From assembly GCA_944472135.2 (NCBI GenBank), contig OX235266.1, positions 16,161,925 through 16,225,924 of the forward strand: DNA of 64,000 bases, written 5' to 3'. Shown in pieces: positions 11,160 through 24,400 of the stretch. This stretch comes from Trichobilharzia regenti. Its lineage: Eukaryota > Platyhelminthes > Trematoda > Strigeidida > Schistosomatidae. Below the pieces are notes generated by a model that was given only the letters and a program-made list of their open reading frames with translations, searched no databases and was not told the origin of the DNA. Every line of letters starts with the position of its first letter. The stretch's first letter is position 1. The position numbers were made by a program, and so were the translations under genes.

Positions 11160-11540
11160 TTGAATAGTTTTAAGCCCGGTCACGGATTGATATCAGTTAG
11201 AGAAGCATTGAAACACACCCAGGCTTACTGGGCAGCTGTTTTGTCCTAGTTCGGGACTTATCATCAGTACGTATCCATCGGGTTTCAAACCCACGACCTT
11301 CCGGTTGCATGGAAGCATTCAGCCAATGACCAGCCCATGAATTCTAACTTCTACCAATTTATGATTTTAGCGCAATTGGTATGGTACCGATCCGGTGTCA
11401 TCACTGGCAAGTGTTTGTCTTCACATCCGACCTATTGGATCCCACTGGTTACGCATTTCTTAGGAGAACACTCAAGGCAAATTCATTCTGTAGCCAACCA
11501 GTCACTAGCAAACATAAGATTAGTGAGTTCATGAGTACGT
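11160..11540 (-). repeat. SINE-1, antisense
   Basis: Begins CACGGATTGATATCAGTTAGAGAAG. It contains the antisense hammerhead-like unit and the SINE body (TTTAGCGCAATTGG), and ends GTCACTAGCAAAC. The tRNA head is partly lost. Confidence 0.8.
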
Positions 11541-12277
11541 TTGGAGAGATTTGATTGATTTAACGGTGACCAGTACACACCAACAACCTGACTCACATCA
11601 AGGATTGAACTCAAGACTTTCAAATTATGAGATGAAATTGTTGATCATTCGATCCATTGGCTTATTCATTCCTAACCTCAATATTACTCGGAACAGACTA
11701 ACATTTATAGACCAGGCTAAGTGCTACACTGAATCGCGTGAGACCTAATGATAACATACCCATTTGTCCAAGATGAAAAATAGGTATATAGTGGGAGTAG
11801 GATTCGTGACCCATATAGGTGGAAAAAACCAAGTTGGTGCTTAAGTCAAAGAAGTGGTCGTCCATAGGTAATCAATCGACAGCAGCAAGATTCTCTTCAT
11901 ACTCCAAAAAATCAATATAATCAGGTCATGAGTGTGACCGGATATTGGTTACTTAATAACTCGGATATTTTAACTTGAGGATAGCAACAAACCCTCCCCC
12001 CCCAAAAAAATATGTTTGAAATAGGTGATACCTCTCTCATCACCAGTTTCAGTGAAAATCATATGAATATACTACCCGACACACACACACACACAAAACA
12101 AAATGTACGTTGTGTATATACATATATATACACACACAGACCTGTAAGCCATAAGTGCACCATAGTTGGAAACAGCATAATATGACTGCACGCACACACA
12201 AACACACAGACACACACATACACATAAGCACACTTGTACACCAAAATCAAGTTAAATGAAATCAGTGGAAAGATTTT
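11541..12277. other. Probable 3' UTR or flank of AP180/PICALM with CA/TA microsatellites
   Basis: Low-complexity tracts lie at about 12079-12096 (CA), 12117-12139 (TA/CA) and 12189-12236 (CA). The stretch just below 12278 should be the 3' UTR on the minus strand. No coding feature seen. Confidence 0.4.
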
Positions 12278-12417
12278 CTAAAGTGCGGATACCACTCCAA
12301 ACACAAAAACATTACCCATATTTGGAGAAGACTTGGAACCATAACCAGTACTGCTAATACTACTACTATTATTATTATTATTCTTGAAGGCTGAATCAAA
12401 GTCTATAGCACTGTTGA
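12278..12417 (-). CDS. PICALM: AP180/PICALM terminal exon 9
   Basis: The acceptor is CATTTTATAG. The exon joins in phase 1 to the corrected exon 8 and reads F, then NSAIDFDSAFK, five Asn, Ser-rich GYGSKSSPN and FVFGVVSAL, then TAG. The DFDSAF string resembles acidic-aromatic tail motifs of AP180 proteins. The 46-codon length and the stop fit a last exon. The 3' UTR should continue to lower coordinates. A plausible internal donor near 12306 cannot be excluded. Confidence 0.7.
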
Positions 12418-15400
12418 CTATAAAATGATGGAAATAAGAAGAAGGATTAAGAAAACTGGCGGAATTATTTCCATACTATTTGAAATAATAATAATAATAA
12501 TAGTAATCATAATAACAATAATAGTAATCGGCGAACACAGACGAGGACATTTTGACAGAAACATTCAATCTGGATATGTACTATTGAGTAAATTGTCAAC
12601 TTATGGCCAAATTGGTTTAGGCAATTGACTCAGTGAAAGGTTCGAATCCTGTCCTCCACCTACAAAGGAGGTATGCGAAATAAACTTTGTGAAGTACGCT
12701 GCTGATGACTTAACAGTTTCACTTACACAGCTAGATTGTACCAAAATAAATAGCTTTCTGTCGGAAGTCAGTAAATTGTCTGAGTCTAACGGTCTTCAAC
12801 TGAATCCTTCTAAATGTCAAACTGTTAATTTCAGCTTAAGATGTATGTAAAAGACAGTTAAAAGAAGCCGTCGATTCTCATGACAGTTGTAAGATTGACG
12901 ATAATGATATAGGAATTAAATCAGAAATTAAGTATCTTGGACTTATTCGCTCTTCTGATCTCTCCTGGTCCTCCCATGTCTTAGCAATCTCCAGTAAAAT
13001 ATTCCGCCTGACATTTTACATTAAGAAAGTTAAGGCACTCGGGTATAACTAACCCCCCTCCCTCTTACAGTTCATAAACTCTTGCATCCTACCTATTCTT
13101 CTTTATTGTTCACTCTTGGTTATTCTTTCCTGGTTTGCTTGATAAAGGACTATGTCATAATTCCTACAATGCTGAAGACCGTCACTGAAGTCATCAAATA
13201 CTCTACACTCACCTATATGATGAATGAATCACTCAAACCTGATTAAATGACCTCGATATTACTCAACCCATTACACTACCTAGAACGGAAGAGAGAACGC
13301 AGAAACTTATGATCAAAGACAGTTAGCCAGCAATATTTTCCCAGCTGTCCATGAAGATATCTGTGACAAATTGGGGATATTGATGTTCCACCCCATTGCT
13401 ACACCCCGTCTGTTTTTATTTATATATTTTACCCTGGAATTTAAAGACAGTAGATGTGAGGCAATAACTGAATTCCTAAAATAATTTTCTCAATGGGCAG
13501 CTTTGTCCTATAACTAAGTTTGGGATCAAAAGTTAGTTCCCTTTTTAACTGCTGTTATATGAATCAATAACATTTAGCCAGCCTTTTCATGTCTGCCACT
13601 TTCAATGGCTATATCTCACTAAGCCAAAAATGAGGCACATAGAAATGCCGATGTGAAGTACACACCTCCTTTGGTCGACAGCCAGTCAGTCAGCCAGCCG
13701 GATATCACGTCTACTAAGCCAGAGATGGCGTAAGTTGGCGGGTGTATATGCTAAATGAGCCTTCTGTATTCGTACTGAGATTTTGTCGGTGATCAATCTG
13801 CTGGCATTGCCTGAATAATGGCTGAATAGTCACCAGGTTCACTATATAACTTGGAGGTAATGAGTTAAATCTCAAGTGGGTTCATTGGTGAGTGCATTGC
13901 TGAAAACGTCTTAAATTCTGATGTGATACTGCTCATTGACTATTGTATTAAGTACAACATACATAGAAAAATATAATTCTGAATACACCTTTGATCATAG
14001 ATTGATATCAAGTTAGAGAGAGCCATTGAAAACCAGAGAATACTAGTGACCAGCTTTTTTATTCTCCAAATAAAGTGGTACTGTTTAGTAGTTCGCAAAC
14101 AGGATGCCAGAGTAACACCGGAGATCGAAACAAGAACTCTCAGATTACGAGGTTAGCGTCCATTGACCATTCCATCCACTGGGACAGAATCCAATAGTCA
14201 TCGTCTCATGACTTTCAACTTTTGTCAATGAATGATGTGATTTGACTAAGGCGCTGATAACAGTTGTTAGAGAACCACTGGAAAACCCAGTACAGAGTAT
14301 TGAACAGCTGTTTTGCCGAATTTCGGTACTTTTCAGTAGTACTCACTCACTCGTCCAGCTTCGAACCAAGAATCTTCCAGTTACAAGGCGACTTGGTAAG
14401 CTCTGTCTGTCACTTCTTTCTAAATGGTCTACCTATGAGCTTACCTTGTAATTGAAAGATCCTTGGTTCGAACCCCAGAGAGAGAGTGCATGCTACTGAA
14501 GAGTCCTAAACTGGGGGCAAAGCAGCCATCCAACTACTCTCTACTGGTTCTCTAACAACTAATCTCACCCTACCATCAAACAACAGTTGTAACCAATCAA
14601 ATCCCTGGTAAAAACCAACACCCATTATCAGCCACACCAATAATTAAAAAAAGAAGGACATCTTACAAGTAGACTTCATCATTGGTGCAGGAAATGTTGT
14701 CAACATTGGATTAGGATTAGTGAATTGATTCGATGGAAATTTGCAAGCATCAATTGATTTGATGATGATGTGTTAATATTATTATTACTATTCAACAGAA
14801 ATGGATTAGTCGACTGTACTACGGAATTAGTTGGCGGGATAAAAGGAACAAGTGATGTTGATGATGACGCAGAATGAGCCGTGGGAAAATAGAATTGTGG
14901 AGTTGTAGAGTTCAATCCACCGCCGAATGGAGATGGTGTTGTTGAAATATCATTGAGATCTATATAAAAAGAAGAGTAAATTTAACATCCATCAATTTGT
15001 GAGTACATATATATATATATATTAACACCAAAAATAAACAACACTGATTAACGCAACTAGTCTGATAACGAAACGTTTACACATATAGAAAATCAAAATA
15101 AGTGGTGATTCAGCGAAAAGACTCTTTTCAACGAATTTAATGGTTGCCATCTTGAGATAAAATTCACACTCGAAATGGAGAACAAATTGAGCATCCATTT
15201 CCTAGATGTGAACTTATCAAGGAGGATCGATGGAACTCTGAAGAGATCGATTTGTCGAAAGCTGTCATGGAATGGTCAGTCAACTGACAAATGTCTACAG
15301 CTGGGTACCCATTGGTCGAAAACGAAACCTTATCCAGTCGCTTGCCATGTAGCCCTGATACTGTGGAAGATGAGTTATATCTTTTCAGGGAAATCCTATT

Positions 15401-18400
15401 ATGAAATGGGTTTCCATCACGTTTTATAGACAACAATATACATTAAAATCCTATAAAACGTGACTTATCATCCGTACCCAAGAAAATACTTTACATGAGC
15501 TTGAAATTCAAAGTGAACTTAACTTCCGATATCATGAAACGAAGGATATCACAGTCCCTGGAAAGAATATTCCTTGCTGCATCTCTGAGAATAGCTTTTA
15601 CTAGTCGACCATTACTGTTCAATAACCTGAAGGACAAGATCCCGCTGTTAACCAACTCTATGTGTGTTTATCAATTCACCTGCTCGCTCGTGTGGAGCTA
15701 GGTATATCAGTCGTTCGACTCGAGTTTTGTCCAAGAGGGTGCGAGAACACTATCCTGAATGGTTACAAAGAAGTGCAATTGGAGCAAAAAGACGCGCGAT
15801 CATTGAACGGAACATCTGATCGATAATGATCACCCTATCTCTATAGCCTCCACCTTTAAAGTCATCTACAAGGCAAAGAGTAATTTACCCAAATCACTAC
15901 GTACTCGACCCATCTGTATTGCTGAAGCTTTGGCTATCGAAACAGAAAAGCCAGATCTATGTGTATAGAAAAAGTTCGTTCAACCCCTCCAACTTTCATG
16001 GTCTTAATCTCCAATCATATTTTGGCTCTACCATTTATTTTTCATTTTGTCTATTCAATTTGTATACTCTTCCTTTATTACAATGTCAATTGTTACTATT
16101 ACTACTCTCACTTTGAACTGTCCCCGGTATTATTTCTCTGGTTCCACTTATCATGCTAAATCAATTCTTCTTAGCGTAATCGTACAGCTAATTTTTAAAA
16201 TTAATCGTTTTGCCATTCAACTATGATTATAGTCACAAACATTTTAGTTCCAATTGCATTTCATACTACTATTACTACTACTACTACTATTATTATTATT
16301 TTATGCATTCACACCTATGATTCAATTCCCTCACCAGGTAAAAGTTTTTTAAAAAACCATATATAATATTATAAGTGGTATACAATTGCTGGGTGGTGGC
16401 TAGCAGTGAAATCCAGGATGCGCCACCATCCACCAATTGTATACTAATTAAATGCCCAGACATCGTCGAAGCATCTGCACAAGAAGCCGACATGTCAACC
16501 TGAGACCGAGCACTTCGGTCCAATCAATCGACGGGAAAATCAAAAATTCAATTCAATAATTAATATTATAAGTGTTTATTCCTGAAGTTCTTAGTGGTAC
16601 ATTGAACCACAACAGCCGATATCTATTTTTTATTTTTATTTATTTATTTTTTTTGATTTACAGCTTGATTCCACACTGTATTTTTGGTACAAGTGTGGAA
16701 TTTTCATCATGTCATATCGGTAGCCCAAATTTTGCAGGCCGACCATAGATATCAGGTGTGCGCCGGCGTGGGCTCGAACCCCGGACCATGTACATGGTCG
16801 GCGAGAGTCCTAACCACTGTGCCACCGACGCACTGAACTCCCTTTTACCGGCATCATTTCACACTGACTTTCTAACTGACCACATGCTTTTATGTCTTGT
16901 TCGTATAATTCTCTCCTTGTTACTCTCACATCAAGGCCCAAATCTTGGCTTCCATTTCAAGTTTTATGCAAGGTTTGGGAGTGTGGTGTCATTCCATATT
17001 AGTTTATTTATTAGATGTATCACACAATGAGTAAAACAATATTATTATTTACTGGATGACACAGTTTTGAACACAATTCATTATTGTTCATGATCATTTC
17101 ATCAATTATAATCACACGACGTCGAAACTTGAGTTTTATAGTTTTCTTTGTTTTCTCCTATTTGTGGTCGTCCGGGTAGTAGAATTCTCCAGATATCAGG
17201 GACAGGTGATGAATCATTCCTAGTGCACCTATTTCCAGTTGTTTCAATAAACGAATCTTCCGTCCCAGTGGCTTAATGGTATACGAGCTCGCTTTGTAAC
17301 CAGAAGGCCCTGGGTTCGAATCCCGGTGGGTGCGTACCACAAACCATGCTACTGACCCGGATCCTCAGTGACACAGATTTTGTGCGTCGGTGGCACAGTG
17401 GTTGGGAATCTCACCGACCAGCCACTTTTATTTCTTGCCCCACACCAACAATAAGGAATCTAAATCATCAGTAGTAATTCCATACAAGGAAGGAACCTCG
17501 GAAACCAGCTTACGCAGAATTCTTAACAATGCTGGCAGGTATAAAGTGGTTGGCATTCAAACCACCCACAAACTCAATTAGAATCAAGCCTTGTCGGTGA
17601 AATGGTGGACCATGTGGAGCCGTTAAAACAAAATTTAGTTTATGTAATACCCTACCTACAATGATTGTCAGGTCAAATACATAGATCAAAGTAGTAGAAC
17701 AAGGCAGTCAGTCAGACTAGCCGAAAATAAAAACCTAGCTAAATCTAGATTGTTGACCCAAATAAGATAAAAATCTAGAGATTGGTTCAGCTATGCCACT
17801 CACTACATGCAGTTGCACACAACCATACAATGGGCTGTGGGATAGGATGAGAGTTTAAAATCTAATGTAACAGGTGGAGGAGAGATTGATAGGAGAGGCT
17901 TTGTTTATCGAATGATTCAACACCTACCGACTCGGACATCTGGAAAAGTCGACTACCCCTATGACGACAAATGGGAGAGGACAAAGAAAACTATAAAATC
18001 CAAGTTTCGAAGTCGTGTGAGTATAATTGATGATATGATTATGAACAATAAATTGTGTTCAAAACTGTGTCATCCAGTAAATAGTAATACTGTTTTACTC
18101 ACTGTGTGACGCCTCTAATAAACAGGCTATTATGCAAGGACAGAAAAAAATTGAGATGTGCTGTCCAAACCTTATGTTCCACTAGGAACTCAAGGGAACA
18201 GCAGTATTCGTAACGGACACTTTAAAGCAAAATTTGTGGATTTATTGTAAGTCAAAAGATCATTAGAGTGATTTCAAAACAGACCAATATTTGAAAATAA
18301 ATGTTGTATCCCATCATGACTGACCATAGGGTGAAGTTGCCTGAGGTTCTGCGAAGAATATGAGACCACTATGGTCTATCATCTAGGTTGGTAGGTCGCT

Positions 18401-21400
18401 GGTGGTGGCGTTATATATATCGTGAATTGACAGAATTTAAAATCGATGACGCATGAAATTCCATCCCGACGGCTGAATAATTGATGAACTCACCTTGTAA
18501 CGTCAAGGTCCTTAGTGCAAACCGCCGACTTAAAGTTAAACCAACTGTCTGAAAATGCTGGTATTTTCTGTCTGTCCTGTGGCATATATCATCATAGTCC
18601 AACTAATGAGTGACTAGTTAGTTGACTTATATAAATACAATTGTACAGCTTGATAATAAAGTCGCCATTTGAAAAGAGTCTCTACGCTAAATCACCACTT
18701 GTTTTGATTTTCTCTATATGTTATAGCGGGAATTTTCCATGTGTTTACACAGAAATAAAATTACAATCCGAACCGGCCAAGTTAGCAAATGTTTTATTCT
18801 AATCCAGGTTACTTTGAGGGCCAAATTACTTCAATGCAGATTTCGTCAGAGAATCAATAAAAGCTGAGAGTATTAGAAAGCTATTTTTCGTCCTTGTTTT
18901 GTGACTTATATCTTATCATCCAAGGACCCCAAACCTAAGAGATCAGATCAAGAGGGTTCCATGCTTTATCATTATCACATAATGTTGAACACTTCTATTC
19001 CCAGAGTTAATTATAAGATAAGATAAGATAATAGCTTTATTCCAAAACAGTATTTGTGATACAGAATGGAATTCTCAGCATTTTACTACAATATTGCATC
19101 CAGTTAGTACACTAACAATAAATAAAATTCTACATAGATTATCGGTAATCTCAGTTAGTTTTGACAACAACATATTGGCATGTCGGTAGCAAAGCCAAAA
19201 TTGAACAGAATGTTTGAAGGTGTTAGAAGAGTAGATACTACTAGCATATTTACTGGCGTAAGCGGTAACAAAAGGTCGAGATATACAGAGTGTGAAAGAA
19301 CGAACAAGAATGTTTTAAGTAGAGTTTGTAAGGAAGAAAGAAACAAAACAGCACATAAAAAAAGGTAGAGAGAAAGGAAAAGAGAGAAAACGTTGTACCT
19401 ATAAATGATATGAGTTGGAAAGACGAGATCCAGTTGTTTTACTGACTATTTAATAAGTTATAGGTTTCACACCTAATGCTTTCTTTATCGCACAGAACAC
19501 GAGCTAAGTAAGGTATGGATGAGTTTTTGTACTTACTAGTGCGAGCATATAGTTTTCTATATAGGCTTCTGGTTTTCCCTGAAGAGATACAAGGGAAGAG
19601 TTGTGAATGAAGAGGGTGTTGTGAGTTAGATAAAATGGATTTAGCCCATTTTTCACATGAGTCCATGTGCCTGTCCACCAGAATATTAACAAGCTGGCTA
19701 AGTGGCACACTGCTTACCCTGCTGACAACCTTTAACATCCTGCGTAATAAGGTATAGTCTTTCTTCAGTAGCCCTGGAAAAACTAAGGGGGAACAATAGA
19801 GAATAATAGGCAGAATACGGGAGTTAACAAATTGTAGGAGTAAGGGTTGGGTTATTCCAGAATGTCTTAACTTCTTGATGTAGAAGGTAAGACGGAATAT
19901 TTTCTTAGAAATCGTCAAGATGTGAGGCGACCAGGAAAGATCAGTAGATAGAGTGACGCCTAGGTATTTAATTTCTGACTTAGTTTCTATTTCAGTGCCA
20001 TCAATGTTGCACACCTCGTGAGTGCTAACCAGTTTGTTTAGGTCAGATTTATGCCTAAAGGTGAAATTGACTGTTTGGCATTTGGAGGGGTTTAAGGTGA
20101 GACCATTTTCCTTGGACCATTGGCTGACTTCTGATAAAAAGCCATTTAGTTTGGAGCAGTCACTTTGACATTTGACAGGTAAAGATACAGTTAAGTCATC
20201 AGCATATTTGACAAAGTTAATATCATTTGAAGATGGTAGGTCATGTAGGAAGAATGAAAAGAGAAGTGGGGAAAGTACAGCACCTTGGGGGACACCAGCT
20301 TCAGTAAACGGAGACGACGACGATTTTATTTATTCTCATGGACGATTAAGAGTGCGTTCTGTAGCCTTAACCTGAAGAGACTGATAGATTTCCTCTATGC
20401 ATGTGTATTATTATTATTGTCATTGTTCCTTTGCGTTCCGAGTGGAACGTAGGACTCCCTTCGACAACACATCTCCAATTTGTTGTATTTCCTGCCATCC
20501 TCATCAGACGGCTAGCTCCACGACTGCCCAAAATCTTCTATCTTTTCTTCACACGATCTCCCCTCCATGTCACCCTGGCACTGACGACCCAACGGACTGA
20601 TTGGCGATGAAATCTCAGAAAGGATCCAAAAAGCTCGAGCTGCTTTCGCTGACTTACACCCTCTCTGGCGTAGGCGTGACATTCGGTTATCAACCAAGGG
20701 ACGTGTGTACTGCTCAGCAGTTCGCTCCATCCTTCTGTATGGCTCTGAAACATGGCCAATACGAGTTGAAGACATGAAAAGGTTGACTGTTGTTTTTGAT
20801 CATAGGTTTCTGCGATCTCTTTCTCACGTTAGGTGGTATAACAAGCTAGTAAGTAATGTTGACGTTAGGCGTAGAGTGTTGGGCAGGCAAAGAGGGAAAA
20901 TCAATCGACGAGGCTATAAAGTTACATAGACTAAGATGGCTAGGTCACGTGCTGCGCATGCCTAACCACCGCCTCCCCCGGCGGGCATTGCTAGCTGATA
21001 TAAGTGCAGGCTGGAAAAGAGCCAGTGGTGACCAAACAAAAACATGGCTTCATCAATCCATGAAATCCTTGACAGTTAAACTGAGTCAGGTAGGGAGATG
21101 CAGACTTCCGGGTTGGGGCCCTCGGGACTCTAGGAATTAATGGCTGGAGACAATAGGTGACATGGCTCAAAATCGTTGTCAATGGCCAGCACAGATGTAT
21201 TTAGTCTCTCTAATCTTTCATATTCCTTTCTACCATTACCCATTCTGTTTCACTCTTATACTTGTCAAACTCTATTGATTCTCTTCACTCATCTTCTTGT
21301 CTACCTTTGTGTGCTATTTGGAAGGTGGCAACTCGAACTGGTGCACTTCGGTGCGAAGTTCTGTGTTGAATCCAGACAGACAGACTGACGACCCACTCGT

Positions 21401-24400
21401 CGCTTCCGCGATTTGGATTCCATTCAAGCGATGGCCTGGCTTGAGCGCGATATCATTCGACGGTCTCCTCAATAATGGCGTATGCCCGATCCATCCATCT
21501 CAATTTTCTCCTGCATATTTGTTGAGCAGTCAATCGGCTCTTGATTGGTTTGTTCCCAGCCAGTGCTTTTCGTTACTAATTCTTTCTGGTAGGTAATTTG
21601 ATCTGAAGTGTGGAGTGGAGTCAGTCATGTGTGACTATCTAATATTATTACCCCGATGAACCAGGATTCAGTAATCAAACTCTATCTCTCCACCCACCCA
21701 CCCACCTACCTGTAATACATTTTAGAATTTCAGACCTCTCCCACCATGCTATTGTGTGGTTGTGTGTTAATGCATGCAGTGCAATCGCTAAGCTTTTTTT
21801 TTAGAAATTACTTATCTTCACGGGTTGGGTCAACCATTCTTCCCTTAGCCACTAAATTCTTATGTTCCGACAATCTGACTACCCCGCAGACCTACTAGTT
21901 TGACCTAACCGACAATCATTACAAGGTATTTTGTTAATTATATTATTTTGTTTAATTGGTTCAACCTATAGGGTCCTTTAGCCTACAGAGCTTGTCCCTG
22001 TCCCTGAGTGAGTTTGTAGGTTTCAATACCACCCTAATTCCTGCTTTATATTTAGAATCCCACATAAAGAGGGTCGTCTCAGATGTCCCCTACCTTCTTA
22101 TATGGCAAAACTGTAGATGCCTTATATTCTTCCTTATTTATATTATTATTAGTTTCACAATTATTTTTATTTTGCTTTTGACCTTTTCTGATATTCTTAA
22201 TGAATTTTATAAGATAGTTAGTTATTTAACACCAAAGCCTTTTCTATCTGTTTTATTTCATCATTTAAGTGTTTTCTTGTGCTATTTAGTGCTACCCCTC
22301 GCTTTGTTAAACACTTAACTTAGCCTGCCTTAACAGTTAACGAACGGATGAGATGAATTACAGTCTAAATATCTATTAGTAGAACCTCGCCTAGAATACT
22401 AGCTTGCTAGTTTTCTAGCCGATCCCAAGCCTGGATTAGGGAGGGAGGGTTGGGGCGTGGTGCTAGCAACTCCACCACCGCAAAACTCAACCAAACCGCT
22501 ACAGAAACTTCAATGCACCAATATATTAAAAATTCTAAAAAATATAAACAGTAACCTTATTTTTCGCTGGAATCGGGGAAGTGAAATGACGCAGGCTGGT
22601 GAAAGCCTTCGGGAAGCCAGTCAGCCGATGTGCCTTCTTTCGATGAAAGCAAAAATAAGTATGGGTACGTGGAATGTTCGTAGAATGTAAGAAACTGGAA
22701 AGGCTGCCCAGATAGCCGCTGAAATGAGAAGATATAGAATAGAAGTGTTGGGAATCTACGAGAGCAGATGGAAAGGATGTGGTAGGCGCCAACTACCAAC
22801 TGGAGAGACAATAATCTATTCCGGCCACCCAGAGGACAATCACGAGCACACCGAGGGAGTGGCCATCATGATGTCACCAACAGCAGCCAAAGCTCTCATG
22901 CAGTGGGAACCAATCTCCTCCAGGATAATGACAGCCAGGTTCAACTCAAAAGGAAGGAAGGTTACAATCATTCAATGCTATGCGCCTACAAACGTCTCAG
23001 GACAAGAGAAGAAAGAGGCGTTCTACAGACAACTACAAACAGTAATGGACAACGTCCCAAATGGCGATATCAAAATCCTGATGGGTGATATGAATGCGAA
23101 GCTGGGAGGAGACAACACAGGAAGAGAACTCACCATGGGTCGTGAGGCCCTCGGCGAAATGAACGACAATGGTGCACTCTTCTCAGACTTCTGCGCCTTC
23201 AATGATTTGGTGATTGGTGGTAGTGTGTTCAAACACAAGGATATACACAAGGCGACATGGATTTCACCAGATGGAAACACCAAGAACCAAATAGACTTCA
23301 TCTCAATTTCAAGAAAGTGGAGACGGAGCCTACTGGACACAAGGTCGAGGAGAGGAGCAGATGTGGGTTCAGACCACTATCTAGTACAAGGGACTTTCAA
23401 GGTGAAGCTAAAAGCCTCGAGGATAGCTGGGGATAGGCCACAATGCAAGTTCAACACTCAATAACTGAAGGACACAACCACAAACGACACCTTCACTGCA
23501 ACTGTCAGAGCAAAGCAGGAAACACTACGCGACATCACTGAAGAATCATGCGTGGAAGACCACTGGAACTCTCTGAAGGTGATTCTCAACGAAACGTGTT
23601 CAACGGTTTTAGGAAGAAAGAAAAGGCAAGACAAGGAATGGCTCTCAATGGACACTTGGAAGCTAATAGAGGAGAGGAGAATGGTGAAAGAGAAAATGAT
23701 TCAATGCAAGGACGGACAAGAGAAGGAGACGCTGAGCTCAACTTACACAGCACTGGACAAAGAAGTGAAGAAGAGTGCTAGGAAGGACAAAAGACGATTC
23801 TACGACAACCTGGCCACTGAAGCTGAGAAGGCAGCAGGCAAAAGGGACCTGAGGACACTATATCAGATAACCAAATCTCTATCCGGGAAGAGATCAACAC
23901 AAGCGAAACCTATAAAAGACAGCCAAGGGAACCCAATTACCAAGGAAGAAAGACAGATTAAACAATGGGCGGATCACTTCAAAGGACTCTTGAACCGACC
24001 ACCACCTGCAACCCGTCCAGAAATACCAACAACAGCACGTACACAACTGCAAGTTGACACCAATCCTCCAACGAGAGCTGAAGTCTTGAATGCAATCAAG
24101 CTTCTGAAAGCTGGAAAAGCAGCTGGACCAGATGGAATACCCCCTGAAGCACTGAAAGCGGACCCAGAGACGACAGCAGACATGCTGACTACATTATTGC
24201 AAAAGGTCTGGAAGGAGGGATGCCTACTGACTGGAGGAAAGGTTACCTCGTGAAACTACCAAAGAAGGGCGACTTACGACTCTGCAAGAACTGGCGAGGA
24301 ATCATGCTCCTGTCGACGCCAAGTAAAATCCTGAGTCGCATCATCCTGGAGAGAATAAAGGACACACTGGATACAGAACTCCGACCAGAACAAGCTGGAT

